Of a stretch of DNA of 59,930 bases, positions 17,859 through 26,242 are shown piece after piece. The notes under the pieces were generated by a model. The model was given only the letters and a program-made list of their open reading frames with translations. It had not been told where the DNA came from and searched no databases. Position numbers and translations under genes: made by a program. Each line of letters starts with the position of its first letter. Position 1 is the stretch's first letter. This DNA is from Acidobacteriota bacterium. Lineage in GTDB: Bacteria > Acidobacteriota > Thermoanaerobaculia > UBA5066 > Gp7-AA6. The DNA lies in NCBI GenBank assembly GCA_027307335.1, contig DAHUXD010000019.1:70712-130641 (forward strand), in the 5' to 3' direction.

Positions 17859-20058
17859 GCGCCCCCGCTCCGCCCCGTCCGTCCTCCCGCTCCGCCGTTT
17901 CGTGACGCGCGCGGTCGCGGCCGTCCTCGCGCTGCTGCTCGTCGCCGGGCCCGCGTTCGCGGACATCGGCGCGGCCGAGACGACGGCCGAGGAGGACGCG
18001 GAGTTCGCGAAGGCCGCCGATCTCCTCGAGGCGGGGCAGCGCTCGGTGGCGGAGAGCGCGCTGCAGGCGCTCCGCTCCCGGGCGAATCGTCCGGCCTGGG
18101 ACGCGCGCGTCGCGCTGCTCCTCGCCGCCGACGACGTGCGCCGGCGGGACTACGCGGCCGCGGCGCTGCGCCTCGAGACCTCCGCGTCGCCGATCGGCCT
18201 CGAGCCCTACCGCGAACTCTTCCGCACGCAGGCGCTCGAGCTCGGCGGCGATGCGGAGGCGGCGATCGCCGCGGCGAAGCGGGCGGCGGCGTTCCCGGGC
18301 CCCTTCGCGTACCGTGTCGAGGCCGCGACGCTCTTGGCGCGGCTGCTCGAGGAGGCGAAGCGGCCGCGCGAGGCCGCCGAGGCGCTGGCGGCCGTCGCCG
18401 GTTCGGCCGCGCCCGCGGACGCGGCGCCGATCGCGATCGCGCGCATCCGGCTCGGCCTCGCGCTCCACGATCCGGCGAGCGTGCGCGAGGCGGCGCGCGC
18501 GCTGCTCCTCGAGGCGCCGACCGCGGATGCGGCGCGCTCGACGCCGCCGTGGGCGCGGAGCGCGGCCGCCGAGGCGGAGCGGTCGCTCACGCCCGCGGAG
18601 CGAGGACGGCGCGGCCGCGCGCTCGTCGCGGCGAACGATCCGCGGCGGGGCGTGCGCCTTCTCCTCTCGGACCGGCCCGCCGCCTGGCCGGACGACGAGC
18701 GGAGCCGGAATCTCCTGGCGCTCGCGCGCGGCGAGCTCGCGTTGAAGCGGCCGAAGGAGGCGGAGGAGGCGGCGTCCCGCATTCCGGACGACGGCTCGCT
18801 CGAGTCGGCGGAGGGCCGGCTCCTGCGGTGCGACGCCGTGCTGGCGCGGCTTCGGAAGAAGGGAGCCCCGCCGGCGCCTCGCGATCCGCGCTTGGCGCCG
18901 ACGGTGCGCGCGCTCGAGTCGCTCGAGGATCCGGCGGCGCCGGCGAGCGTCCGGGCGGCCGCCGCCGGACGGCTCGTGCGCCTGCTCGCCGAGGAAGAGG
19001 ACTTCGACGGCGCCGCATCGCATGCACGCATCCTGGTGGAGGCGGCGCCGGGCACGATCGACGGATTCGAGCCGCTGTGGCTCTCGGCCTGGAAGCTCTA
19101 CCTCGCGGGCGATTACGCGGGCGCGCTCGCGCGGTTCGAGACCCTCGGGGCGCTGTACGACGACTTCTCGCGCGGCCGGCGCGTCGCCTACTGGCGTGCG
19201 CGGTGCCTGGCGACCGAGGGACGCCGCGAGGAGGCGACGGCGCTCTTCGGCGAGCTCGTCGCTGCCCACCCGCCGGACATCTACGCGCGCTTCGCGCGGG
19301 CGAAGGTCGGCGCGGCGGCCGCGGCGGCCGAACCGCTGCCTCCGCTCGGCGATCCGTCGACGCAGACGGCGGCGTTCGCGTGCGTCGACGAGCTCGTGCG
19401 CCTGCGGCGCTTCGAGGAGGCTGCGGCGGAAGCGAGGCGCCTCCCGCCGTCCCGGGGCCGGGACCTCCGCCTCGCGCAGACCGACTTCGCGCTGGGACGC
19501 TTCTCGATCGCCGCGATCGAGATCAAGCGGGCGATTCCGGAGCTCGGCACGGCGCAGGAGGGCCGGGTGCCGGAGGCGTGGCGGCGCATCTATTACCCGA
19601 TCGAGGAGGGCGGCTTCCTCGCCACCCGGGCACGCGAGTTCGACGTCGATCCCGCGGTGCTGCGCGGACTCGTCCGGCAGGAGAGCGTCTTCGACGCGCA
19701 CGTGAAGTCGCACGCCGGCGCCGTCGGCCTCATGCAGCTGATGCCGTCGACCGCGAAGGGCCTCGCCCGCGCGGTGCTGCACACGCGCTATCGCGGCGGC
19801 GCCTTCCTCTACGACCCGGGCGTCAACGCGGCCCTCGGCGCCGCGTACTTCAAGCGTCTCCTCGCCGAGTTCGACGGCTCCACGATCCTCGCGCTCGCGG
19901 CGTACAACGGCGGCCCCGGGCGCGTCGCACGCATCGCGCGCGAGAATCCGCGGCTCGCGGAGGACGAGCTCTTCGAGTCCATTCCCGTGTACGAGACGCG
20001 GGACTACGTGCGGCGCGTGCTCCTGTATTCCGAGTCCTACCGGGAGCTGTATCCGTAG
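17830..20058 (+). CDS. Soluble lytic transglycosylase (Slt-type) with TPR-like N-terminus
   Basis: The periplasmic or outer-membrane muramidase cleaves peptidoglycan with anhydro-sugar formation. A signal sequence (about 22-44, RAVAAVLALLLVAGPAFA) is followed by an alanine-rich, helical, TPR-like superhelix (about 50-590). The C-terminal goose-lysozyme-like SLT domain has FDVDPAVLRGLVRQESVFDAHVKSHAGAVGLMQLMPSTA, with the catalytic Glu in RQES at about 618, and ILALAAYNGGPGRV. Architecture and length (742 residues) match Slt70 relatives. The ATG at 17830 overlaps the GAF gene by 29 bp; a GTG at 17902 would give a shorter signal peptide and is also possible. Confidence 0.87.
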   Translation: MAGPTPSDSERPRSAPSVLPLRRFVTRAVAAVLALLLVAGPAFADIGAAETTAEEDAEFAKAADLLEAGQRSVAESALQALRSRANRPAWDARVALLLAADDVRRRDYAAAALRLETSASPIGLEPYRELFRTQALELGGDAEAAIAAAKRAAAFPGPFAYRVEAATLLARLLEEAKRPREAAEALAAVAGSAAPADAAPIAIARIRLGLALHDPASVREAARALLLEAPTADAARSTPPWARSAAAEAERSLTPAERGRRGRALVAANDPRRGVRLLLSDRPAAWPDDERSRNLLALARGELALKRPKEAEEAASRIPDDGSLESAEGRLLRCDAVLARLRKKGAPPAPRDPRLAPTVRALESLEDPAAPASVRAAAAGRLVRLLAEEEDFDGAASHARILVEAAPGTIDGFEPLWLSAWKLYLAGDYAGALARFETLGALYDDFSRGRRVAYWRARCLATEGRREEATALFGELVAAHPPDIYARFARAKVGAAAAAAEPLPPLGDPSTQTAAFACVDELVRLRRFEEAAAEARRLPPSRGRDLRLAQTDFALGRFSIAAIEIKRAIPELGTAQEGRVPEAWRRIYYPIEEGGFLATRAREFDVDPAVLRGLVRQESVFDAHVKSHAGAVGLMQLMPSTAKGLARAVLHTRYRGGAFLYDPGVNAALGAAYFKRLLAEFDGSTILALAAYNGGPGRVARIARENPRLAEDELFESIPVYETRDYVRRVLLYSESYRELYP

Positions 20059-20064
20059 GGGCCC

Positions 20065-21906
20065 CTACCAGGACCCGTGCGGCACGACCAGGACCGAGCA
20101 GCCCGCCTGCCGCAGCACCTGACGCGTGATGCGCTCGCCTCCGGCCGAGGCGCCGACGACGACGAGGTCGTGCGGCGTCTCGCGGAGAAGGCCGAGGATG
20201 CCTTCGACGGGGCTCTCGGCCGCGCGCATGCAGTGCGTTCCCGAAACGCCGAGCTCCCGCAGCGTCGCGACGCCCCGCTCGAGGTGCAGCGGCACCATCG
20301 GCAGCGGCGTTTGTCCGGGCCGGACCACGTGGAGCAGCGTGACGGCGGCGCCGAGGCGCCGCGCGAGCCAGCCGCCCGCGCGGATGTCCGACTTGCCGGG
20401 CTCCCCGACGGCCGTGCAGATGAGGATCCTCTCGATGCGCCGCGGACGGCCGCGGGCGAGGAGCAGCGGCGTCCGGATCCGCCCCGCGAGGATTTCGCCG
20501 AACCGCGGGGGCTCCCGCCGGCCGCGCCGGGACTCGACCTCGCCCGCGCCGATCACGACGAAGTCGTACGGTCCCTCGCGCTGCTCGGACACGATCTCCG
20601 TCACGAGATCGCCGCGGCGCACGCGCACCGACGGCGTCTCGAGTCCGGCGGCGGCGGCGCGCTCGGCGAGCGCCGCGCGCATCGCGTCGATCCGGCGCGC
20701 GTCGGAGGTGACGCCGAGGACGGTGGCGACGGCGTCGAGCGACGCGACGAGCGGCCGCGCGAGCTCGAGCGCGGGCGCGATGCCTTCGCCCTCGTCGCAC
20801 ACGAGGAGCCTCGGCGTCGGCTGGCGCAGGATGTGCCACGACTCGAGCACGACCCAGGGCTGCCGCGGCGGCTCCGCGAGGTGCGCCGGCATCGACGCCT
20901 CGAGCGTCACGCCTTCCTCGCCGAACGCCGGCGCGGGCACGAGCTGACGCACCCCCGGAAGCGGCGGCACCCGGACGCGCAGGCGGCGGACGGCGCCGGA
21001 GAAGTTGTTCTCCAGGATCTCGCCCCGGCCGAGGCTCGCCGCCTGCGGCGCCGGCTCCGCTCCCTCCAGCGAAACCTGCTCCGGCCGGATGAGGACCCGC
21101 ACGCGATCGCCCTCCTCGTGCGGCACGTCGGCGGGGATGGGCAGCGTCAGCGTTCCGAGGCGCACCTGGTCCCGCGTGCACTGGCCGACGAGCACCGTGC
21201 CGCCGCCGAGGAACTGCGCGGCGTAGAGCGAGCGGGGCCGCGCATACAGGTCGCTCGGTGTGCCGACCTCGAGCAGCCGTCCGCGATCCATCACCCCGAT
21301 CCGCATGCCGAGCTCGAACGCCTCCTCCTGGTCGTGCGTCACGAGAATCGTCGTGACGCCGAGCGATCGCTGGATGTCCTTCAGGCTCTGGCGCAGCTGC
21401 GCGCGGATCTTGACGTCGAGCGCGCCGAACGGCTCGTCGAGGAGCAGCACGTTCGGCCGGTACGCGAGGGCGCGCGCGAGCGCGACGCGCTGGAGCTGGC
21501 CGCCCGACATCTGGTTCTCGTAGCGGCCGCCGAGGCCGCCGAGGCCCACGAGGTCGAGGAGCTCGTCGCGGCGCTCGGCCCTCGCGCTCCGCTTCACGCC
21601 GCGGATGCGGAGGCCGAACTCGATGTTCTCGCCGACCGTCATGTGCCGGAAGATCGAGTAGTTCTGGAAGACGAACCCGACGCCGCGCTCCTGCGCCGGC
21701 ACCGGCGTCAGGTCCTTTCCCTCGAGGCGGATCACGCCGTCGTCGGGAGCGATCAGGCCGGCGATCAGCCGCAGGATCGTGCTCTTGCCGCTGCCCGAGG
21801 CGCCGAGGAGCACGAAGAGCTCGCCCTTCTGAACCTCGAGCGTGACGCCGTCGACCGTGGCCTGGCCAGCGTACCTCTTGGTGACGTTCTCTAGCTCGAT
21901 GGACAT
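20065..21906 (-). CDS. Sulfate-type ABC transporter ATPase fused to two universal-stress-protein-like domains
   Basis: The first 240 residues are a CysA-like ABC ATPase: Walker A GASGSGKS, Q-loop FVFQNYSIF, signature MSGGQLQRVALARAL, Walker B VLLLDEP and H-loop ILVTHDQEEAFEL. A TOBE-like segment follows (about 245-360). The last 250 residues are not part of normal CysA. They look like two USP/UspA-like units, the first with SEQREGPYDFVVIGAG, the second with RILICTAVGEPGKSD, AAVTLLHVV and HDLVVVGASAGGERITRQVLRQAGCSVLVVP. The second unit ends with the G-(x)9-G-S/C pattern of nucleotide-binding USPs. The protein should energise the permease encoded 10 bp upstream; the USP part may gate it by nucleotide or stress state (inference). 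Confidence 0.88.
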   Translation of the reverse strand: MSIELENVTKRYAGQATVDGVTLEVQKGELFVLLGASGSGKSTILRLIAGLIAPDDGVIRLEGKDLTPVPAQERGVGFVFQNYSIFRHMTVGENIEFGLRIRGVKRSARAERRDELLDLVGLGGLGGRYENQMSGGQLQRVALARALAYRPNVLLLDEPFGALDVKIRAQLRQSLKDIQRSLGVTTILVTHDQEEAFELGMRIGVMDRGRLLEVGTPSDLYARPRSLYAAQFLGGGTVLVGQCTRDQVRLGTLTLPIPADVPHEEGDRVRVLIRPEQVSLEGAEPAPQAASLGRGEILENNFSGAVRRLRVRVPPLPGVRQLVPAPAFGEEGVTLEASMPAHLAEPPRQPWVVLESWHILRQPTPRLLVCDEGEGIAPALELARPLVASLDAVATVLGVTSDARRIDAMRAALAERAAAAGLETPSVRVRRGDLVTEIVSEQREGPYDFVVIGAGEVESRRGRREPPRFGEILAGRIRTPLLLARGRPRRIERILICTAVGEPGKSDIRAGGWLARRLGAAVTLLHVVRPGQTPLPMVPLHLERGVATLRELGVSGTHCMRAAESPVEGILGLLRETPHDLVVVGASAGGERITRQVLRQAGCSVLVVPHGSW

Positions 21907-21916
21907 GGTGAGCGGG

Positions 21917-22732
21917 CTAGCGCCCCCGCCGCTCCGTGTACCGGAGCAGGAAGAAGAAGATGACGAACGACAGCGTCGCGAGCACCGCGGCGACGGCGTT
22001 CGCGGCGGCGACGTTGCCCGCCTCGAACTGCGCGAAGATGTAGAGGGGAGCCGTCTGCGTGCGCAGCCGCAGGTTGCCCGAGACGAGCACCGTGGCGCCG
22101 AACTCGCCGAGCGAGTGCGCGAACGTCAGAAGCGCGCCGGAGAAGAGGCCGCCCTTCAGCGCCGGCAGGATGACCCAGCGGAACGCCTGCCATCGGCTCG
22201 CGCCGATCGTGTAGGCGGCCTCCTCGTAGGTGCCCTCGATCTCGTCGAGCACCGGCTTGACCGCGCCGAGCATGTAGGGAAACGTCACGAACAGGTGCGC
22301 CAGCAGCACGCCCGCCGGCGCGAACATCGGCTGAATGCCGAGCGGCGCGAGCAGCCGGCCGAGCAGGCCGATCGGCCCCCACAGGAGGAGCAGCGACGTG
22401 CCGACGACGACGGTCGGGATCGCGACCGGCAGGTTGACGACGATGCCGAGCGGCTGCTTGCCGCGGAAGCGGTAGCGCGAGAGGACGTAGGCCGTGTACG
22501 TCCCGAAGACGGCGTTGATGGCCGCGGTCGCGAACGCGATCAGGAGGGAGAAGCGCAGCGCGAACTGGGCGTCGCGCGACGTGAGCACGCGCAGGAAGTC
22601 GTCCGCGCCGCCCCGGAACGCGAAGATGAAGATCGCCGAGAGCGGCATCAGGATGAGCGGGAGCAGCACGAGCAGGACGATCCCGACCGGGACCGCCGCC
22701 CGCGGCGCCGACGGGGCGCTCGGCGACGTCAT
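21917..22732 (-). CDS. Sulfate/thiosulfate ABC transporter permease (CysW/CysU-like)
   Basis: The inner-membrane permease has 271 residues and six predicted helices. The ABC-permease EAA loop is EEAAYTIGASRWQAFRWVILPALKGG, where it would contact the ATPase. Features typical of the CysT/CysW/ModB branch are NLPVAIPTVVVGTSLLLL and LGEFGATVLVSGN. Canonical sulfate systems encode two different permeases, but only this one lies between the binding protein and the ATPase, so it probably homodimerises, as in molybdate ModB. Its ATG overlaps the stop of the binding-protein gene (ATGA). Confidence 0.88.
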   Translation of the reverse strand: MTSPSAPSAPRAAVPVGIVLLVLLPLILMPLSAIFIFAFRGGADDFLRVLTSRDAQFALRFSLLIAFATAAINAVFGTYTAYVLSRYRFRGKQPLGIVVNLPVAIPTVVVGTSLLLLWGPIGLLGRLLAPLGIQPMFAPAGVLLAHLFVTFPYMLGAVKPVLDEIEGTYEEAAYTIGASRWQAFRWVILPALKGGLFSGALLTFAHSLGEFGATVLVSGNLRLRTQTAPLYIFAQFEAGNVAAANAVAAVLATLSFVIFFFLLRYTERRGR

Positions 22733-23769
22733 CGGTTCGGCGTGGCCTTCATGACGCGGTCCTTCCAGACGCCCTCGACGATCTCGCGGCGCGCCCGCTT
22801 CCAGCCGCCGAAGTCCGCGATGCGAAACGGGTCGGCGATGCTCCCGAACCCGGGGTTCGCGGCGTCGAGCTCCGGCCGCACGCTGCGGAATCCGAAGCGC
22901 ACGAACACCTTCTGCGCCTCCTCGCTCCAGAGGAAGCGCACGAAGCGGTCGACGAGCGCCCGCTCGCGCGGACGGATGTTGCGGTCGACCACGATGAGCG
23001 TGTGCTCCGAGAGGATCGTCCGCGGCGGATACGCGACGTCCGCGCGCAGCCTCCCGCGGCTCTTGTCGAAGAGCGCGTCCTGCTCGTAGGTGACCAGCGC
23101 GTCGCCGAACCCGTTCTCGAACTGGGTGCGCGCGGCGCGCGCGGACGCCGCCTGCGCGACGACGTTCTTCCAGACGCCGGCGAGCACCGCCACTCCCGCC
23201 GCGGGTCCGCCGGGGGAGCCGCGGAAGCCGGAGCCGTACTCGGCGACGACGGCCCAGTTGGCGCCGCCGGAGGTCATCGGGTCGGGGTGGACGACGCGGA
23301 CGCCGGGCTTCCCGAGGTCCTCGAAGCCGCGGATGCCGAGCGGGTTGCCGGGACGGACGAGAATGACGAACGGCGTCAGGTTCAGCACGCCCGCGTTCGG
23401 CAGGCGCTTCCAGGAGTCGCGCGGGATCACGCCGGCGTCGGCGAGGCGGTCGGCGTCGCTCTCGAGAGAGAGGAGCGCGACCTGCGCGGGAACTCCCATC
23501 ACGATCTGGTTCGTGACGGTGCCGGAGCCGCCGAAGGAGGACGCGAACTCGACGCGGCCGCCGCCCTCCGCGGCCCATACCTTCTGAAAGGCCGGGAAGA
23601 TTCCGTCGTGGAAGGCGTCGGCGAGGATCGAGAACCCGTAGAAGACGATCGTCGGCGGATTGCGCTCCGCGCGGGCGAAGGGCAGCCACGGCCACGCCGC
23701 ATAGACGAACAGGGCCGCGAGCAGGACCGCGGGGAGGACCCCGCGCCAACGCGAAGACGTGCCTTCCAT
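22729..23769 (-). CDS. Sulfate/thiosulfate-type periplasmic substrate-binding protein
   Basis: This 346-residue exported protein has an N-terminal hydrophobic signal/anchor (VLPAVLLAALFVYAAWPW). The type II periplasmic-binding fold shows Sbp/CysP-like signatures: FYGFSILADAFHDGIFPAFQ, FASSFGGSGTVTNQIV, ADAGVIPRDSW, VILVRPGNPLGIRGFEDL and VVHPDPMTSGGANWAV. The residues around SGGAN and GGSGTVT are those that bind oxyanions in the family. Sulfate, thiosulfate or another tetrahedral oxyanion cannot be told apart. It is the first gene of the three-gene transporter operon and diverges from yjbQ. Confidence 0.88.
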   Translation of the reverse strand: MEGTSSRWRGVLPAVLLAALFVYAAWPWLPFARAERNPPTIVFYGFSILADAFHDGIFPAFQKVWAAEGGGRVEFASSFGGSGTVTNQIVMGVPAQVALLSLESDADRLADAGVIPRDSWKRLPNAGVLNLTPFVILVRPGNPLGIRGFEDLGKPGVRVVHPDPMTSGGANWAVVAEYGSGFRGSPGGPAAGVAVLAGVWKNVVAQAASARAARTQFENGFGDALVTYEQDALFDKSRGRLRADVAYPPRTILSEHTLIVVDRNIRPRERALVDRFVRFLWSEEAQKVFVRFGFRSVRPELDAANPGFGSIADPFRIADFGGWKRARREIVEGVWKDRVMKATPNR

Positions 23770-23799
23770 GAGCTCCTTCTGCCGGGCGGGGAGTTTCGA

Positions 23800-23847
23800 C
23801 GCGGCGTTCTCCCGCGACGCGCTTTCTCGCGGCGTTCTCCCGCCGCG
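23800..23847. repeat. Two short CGCGGCG-TTCTCC hairpin repeats
   Basis: CGCGGCG-TTCTCC-CGCCGCG (23828-23847) is a perfect 7-bp hairpin. Immediately before it, 23800-23819 is an imperfect copy (right arm CGCGACG). A third member with loop TTCTCT lies at 56793-56812. They fill the intergenic region between the divergent binding-protein and yjbQ genes. Confidence 0.55.
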
Positions 23848-23873
23848 CGAGGATATCGCCTTAGACTCGAGCG

Positions 23874-24290
23874 ATGCGGAGCGCGTCGGAGTTCCGGGTG
23901 AAGACGTCGCGGAAGATCGAGCGGCGCGACGTCACGAAGGAGGTCGCGCGCGCGTGCGACGCGCTCGGGCGACCCGCGGCCGTGCTCGTGTCCGTGCCGC
24001 ACACGACCGCCGCGGTGACGGTGGGCGAAGCCTGGGACCCGGACGTGACGGGCGACATCGAGCGCGCGCTGGCCGCCTGGGTGCCGGACGTGCGGTTCGA
24101 TCACGGCGAGGGGAACTCCGCCGCGCACTTCCTCTCCGAGGCGATCGGCGTCTCCTGCCTTCTGCCGTGCGACGGCGGGAAGCCGGCCCTCGGCCGCTGG
24201 CAGGGCATCTTCTTCATCGAGCTGGACGGGCCTCGCGAGCGGACCGTGCGGGTGACCGCGATCGGTCAGCAAACCACTGATGAGGGGTGA
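23874..24290 (+). CDS. yjbQ: YjbQ/UPF0047 family protein
   Basis: This 138-residue protein of the YjbQ family (annotated as secondary thiamine-phosphate synthase from complementation data; physiological role unsettled). Family signatures are intact: VSVPHTTAAVTVGE, DHGEGNSAAHFLSEAIG and LGRWQGIFFIELDGPR, carrying the conserved His and Asp/Glu that bind a metal in solved homologues. The start is the ATG at 23874. The last four bases overlap the first in-frame start of the longest sdpR frame, but the conserved sdpR start is downstream. Confidence 0.88.
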   Translation: MRSASEFRVKTSRKIERRDVTKEVARACDALGRPAAVLVSVPHTTAAVTVGEAWDPDVTGDIERALAAWVPDVRFDHGEGNSAAHFLSEAIGVSCLLPCDGGKPALGRWQGIFFIELDGPRERTVRVTAIGQQTTDEG

Positions 24291-24328
24291 TTTGTCGGCA
24301 GCGGAAACTTTCCCATTCCGGATGCCGT

Positions 24329-24352
24329 ATATTTAGATCGAAGGCTAAATAT
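24329..24352. promoter_or_regulatory. SdpR operator: perfect ATATTTAG-N8-CTAAATAT palindrome
   Basis: ATATTTAG (24329-24336) and CTAAATAT (24345-24352) form a perfect inverted repeat, strikingly AT-rich in a GC-rich region, ending 3 nt before the ATG of the ArsR-family regulator. The position suits autorepression by blocking RNA polymerase or the ribosome-binding region. Confidence 0.75.
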
Positions 24353-24355
24353 CAA

Positions 24356-24643
24356 ATGCTTCGCTCGGAAGTCTTTCGCGCTCTCGCCGATCCGAACCGC
24401 CGGCGCATCCTCGCGCTCTTGAAGGGCGGCTCGCGCAGCGCCGGCGAGATCGCCGAGGAGTTCCCGATCTCGATGGCGTCGCTCTCGCACCACTACGGCG
24501 TGCTCAAGGCGGCGGACCTGATCCGCTCCGAGCGCCGCGGCCAGCGCATCGTGTACTCGCTCAATACGAGCGTGTTCGAAGACGTCGCGTCGAGCCTCGC
24601 CGATCTCTTCCGCGTCGAGAAGTCCGATGGAGGTGTCTCGTGA
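24356..24643 (+). CDS. sdpR: ArsR/SdpR-family autorepressor
   Basis: This winged-helix DNA-binding protein of 95 residues resembles B. subtilis SdpR: VFRALADPNRRRILALLKGG, then SAGEIAEEFPISMASLSHHYGVLKAADLIRSERRGQRIVYSLNTSVFED. There is no ArsR-type metal-binding cysteine set, which fits the SdpR branch, where the partner membrane protein SdpI sequesters the repressor. The start MLRSEVFRALADP is chosen over a longer frame because the latter would translate through the operator palindrome. It overlaps sdpI by 4 bp (GTGA). Confidence 0.85.
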   Translation: MLRSEVFRALADPNRRRILALLKGGSRSAGEIAEEFPISMASLSHHYGVLKAADLIRSERRGQRIVYSLNTSVFEDVASSLADLFRVEKSDGGVS

Positions 24644-25293
24644 AGCGCATGTCCGACGTCCTGGGATTCCTGCTCGTCGCCGCGGCGTTCTTCGCCGTGA
24701 CGGTCCAGTACGCGAGCCTGCCCGATCCGATGCCGACGCACTGGAACGCCGCCGGGCAAGTCAACGGCTGGATGCCGAAGTTCTGGGGCGCGTACCTCCT
24801 GCCGCTGCTGATGGCGGGGATGTGGCTTCTCTTCCTCGTGCTGCCGAAGATCTCGCCGCGCGGCTTCGAGATGGAGCCGTTCCTGCGGGCCTGGGGAATC
24901 CTGAAGGTCACGATCCTCGCCCTGATGGCGACCATCGGCGCGCTCGTGCTGCGCGCCGCTCAACACGGCGGCGAGATGTCCCAGACACCCATCTTCGTCG
25001 CGCTCGGGATCCTCTTCGCCGTCATCGGGAACCTGCTCGGCAAGGTGACGCGCAACTTCTTCGTCGGCATCCGCACGCCGTGGACCCTCGCGAGCGAGGA
25101 GGTCTGGCTCCGCACGCATCGGCTGGCGGGAAAGCTCTTCGTCGCGGCCGGACTCCTGATGGCGGCCTCGGCGTTCGTCGGCCTCCCGCTCTGGTCCACC
25201 ATCGGGGTGCTCGTCGTCGCGAGCCTGGTTCCGGTCGTCTACTCCTACGTGATCTACCGGCGGATCGAGGGACTCCCGGGCCGCGCCGCCTAG
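24640..25293 (+). CDS. sdpI: SdpI-family immunity/signal membrane protein
   Basis: The 217-residue polytopic membrane protein combines a DUF1648 N-terminus (LPDPMPTHWNAAGQVNGWMPKFWGAYLLPL) with the SdpI domain (NLLGKVTRNFFVGIRTPWTLASEEVWLRTHRLAGKLFV). There are about six membrane helices. In Bacillus, SdpI gives immunity to the SdpC toxin and, when occupied, sequesters SdpR at the membrane. No sdpC-like toxin gene is visible within the window, so here the pair may sense foreign toxins or another envelope signal. It starts with a GTG overlapping the sdpR stop and ends convergent with the hemerythrin gene, overlapping it by 4 bp. Confidence 0.88.
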   Translation: MKRMSDVLGFLLVAAAFFAVTVQYASLPDPMPTHWNAAGQVNGWMPKFWGAYLLPLLMAGMWLLFLVLPKISPRGFEMEPFLRAWGILKVTILALMATIGALVLRAAQHGGEMSQTPIFVALGILFAVIGNLLGKVTRNFFVGIRTPWTLASEEVWLRTHRLAGKLFVAAGLLMAASAFVGLPLWSTIGVLVVASLVPVVYSYVIYRRIEGLPGRAA

Positions 25294-25700
25294 CGGCCGG
25301 AGAAGAGCTCGCGCTCCTCGCGCGCCGTGTGCGCGTCCCAGCGGCGCGCGAGATTGCCCGCGAGCCGGAGCGCGCCGGCGACGTCGCCGCGCCCGTCGAG
25401 GAGCCTGCGGATCATCGCGGACAGCTCCCGCACCTGGACGTGCTCGAGCCGCAGCTCGCGGCGGAGCCGCTCGCCGGGCGTCTCGTTCTCGGCGGCCGCG
25501 AGCTTTCCGGGGACCGGCGCGAGCAGCTTCTCCTCCTCGAGCGCGGTGTGGCGCCGGAGCGCGTCGTCGAAGCCGCCGATGGCCCGGCCCGCCGCCGCCG
25601 CATCGCCGTTCGTGGCCGCCGCGAGGAACCGGCCGAAGAGCTCGTCGAGCGACCGGTGCTCGTCCGCGAGCGCCTGCAACTCCGGAGTCACGTCGGGCAT
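25290..25700 (-). CDS. Hemerythrin-like HHE domain protein
   Basis: The protein has 136 residues and a four-helix HHE-cation-binding pattern: ALADEHRSLDELFGRF, LRRHTALEEEKLL, LRLEHVQVRELSAMI and RWDAHTAREERELF. The spaced His and HxxxE residues fit a di-iron site. Such proteins sense or buffer O2, NO or iron. It is a stand-alone cytoplasmic gene, convergent with sdpI and divergent from the small lipoprotein. Confidence 0.82.
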   Translation of the reverse strand: MPDVTPELQALADEHRSLDELFGRFLAAATNGDAAAAGRAIGGFDDALRRHTALEEEKLLAPVPGKLAAAENETPGERLRRELRLEHVQVRELSAMIRRLLDGRGDVAGALRLAGNLARRWDAHTAREERELFSGR

Positions 25701-25723
25701 CCTACCGAAGAGACAATGGGGCC

Positions 25724-26167
25724 ATGAGGCACACGATCCGGATCACCGCGGCTCTCTCGCTCCTCTCGCTCGCCTGCGGCACGCCGAAGGACCCGGTGCG
25801 CGCGACGCTCGACGCGCTCGTGAAGGGCGCCGATGCGCGCGACGCCGGCGCGCTGTTCGACCGCATCGCGCCCGGATTCTCGGCCGCGGACGGGTCGAGC
25901 CGCGACGAGGCGCGCGCCCTCGTCGAGCGGTACTTCGCGGCGTACGAGATTCTCGACGTCCGGCTCGAGGACGTCCGGATCGAGCGCGGCGGACCGGAGG
26001 CCGCGCGGGCGCGATTCCGGGCGAGGCTGTCCGGCCAGCCTCGGAGGATCGGGGGCCTCGACGGTCTCGTGCCTTCCTCGGCCGTCTACGACTTCGACCT
26101 GCGCCTGACGAACGAGGGCGGCGCGTGGAAGGTCGCATGGGCTCAGTGGAATCCGGCGGGGGGCTGA
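25724..26167 (+). CDS. Small lipoprotein, NTF2/SnoaL-like
   Basis: The 147-residue protein has a lipobox (LSLLSLAC, Cys at about 18), so it should be anchored to a membrane as a lipoprotein. The mature part, with DPVRATLDALVKGADARDAGALFDRIAPGF and later VRLEDVRIERGG and FDLRLTNEGGAWKVAWAQWNP, follows the helix-then-beta-sheet layout of NTF2-like folds. The closing W-x-V-x-W strand is typical of them. Ligand and role are unknown. Confidence 0.6.
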   Translation: MRHTIRITAALSLLSLACGTPKDPVRATLDALVKGADARDAGALFDRIAPGFSAADGSSRDEARALVERYFAAYEILDVRLEDVRIERGGPEAARARFRARLSGQPRRIGGLDGLVPSSAVYDFDLRLTNEGGAWKVAWAQWNPAGG

Positions 26168-26242
26168 GGGACGTACTGAACGGGAGCGCTCCCGCGGGAA
26201 TGGGCTTCTGTTACGCCGGGTGAGAGTTCGGGGAGGTCGTTC

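Noticed and set aside
20077-21894. 605-codon plus-strand ORF opposite the ABC-USP gene
   Set aside because: Antisense shadow rich in Arg/His/Glu; the ABC frame has all ATPase motifs.
24640-25293. SdpC toxin or immunity cassette
   Set aside because: Only sdpR and sdpI are present. Neighbouring frames (YjbQ, hemerythrin) are not toxin-like.
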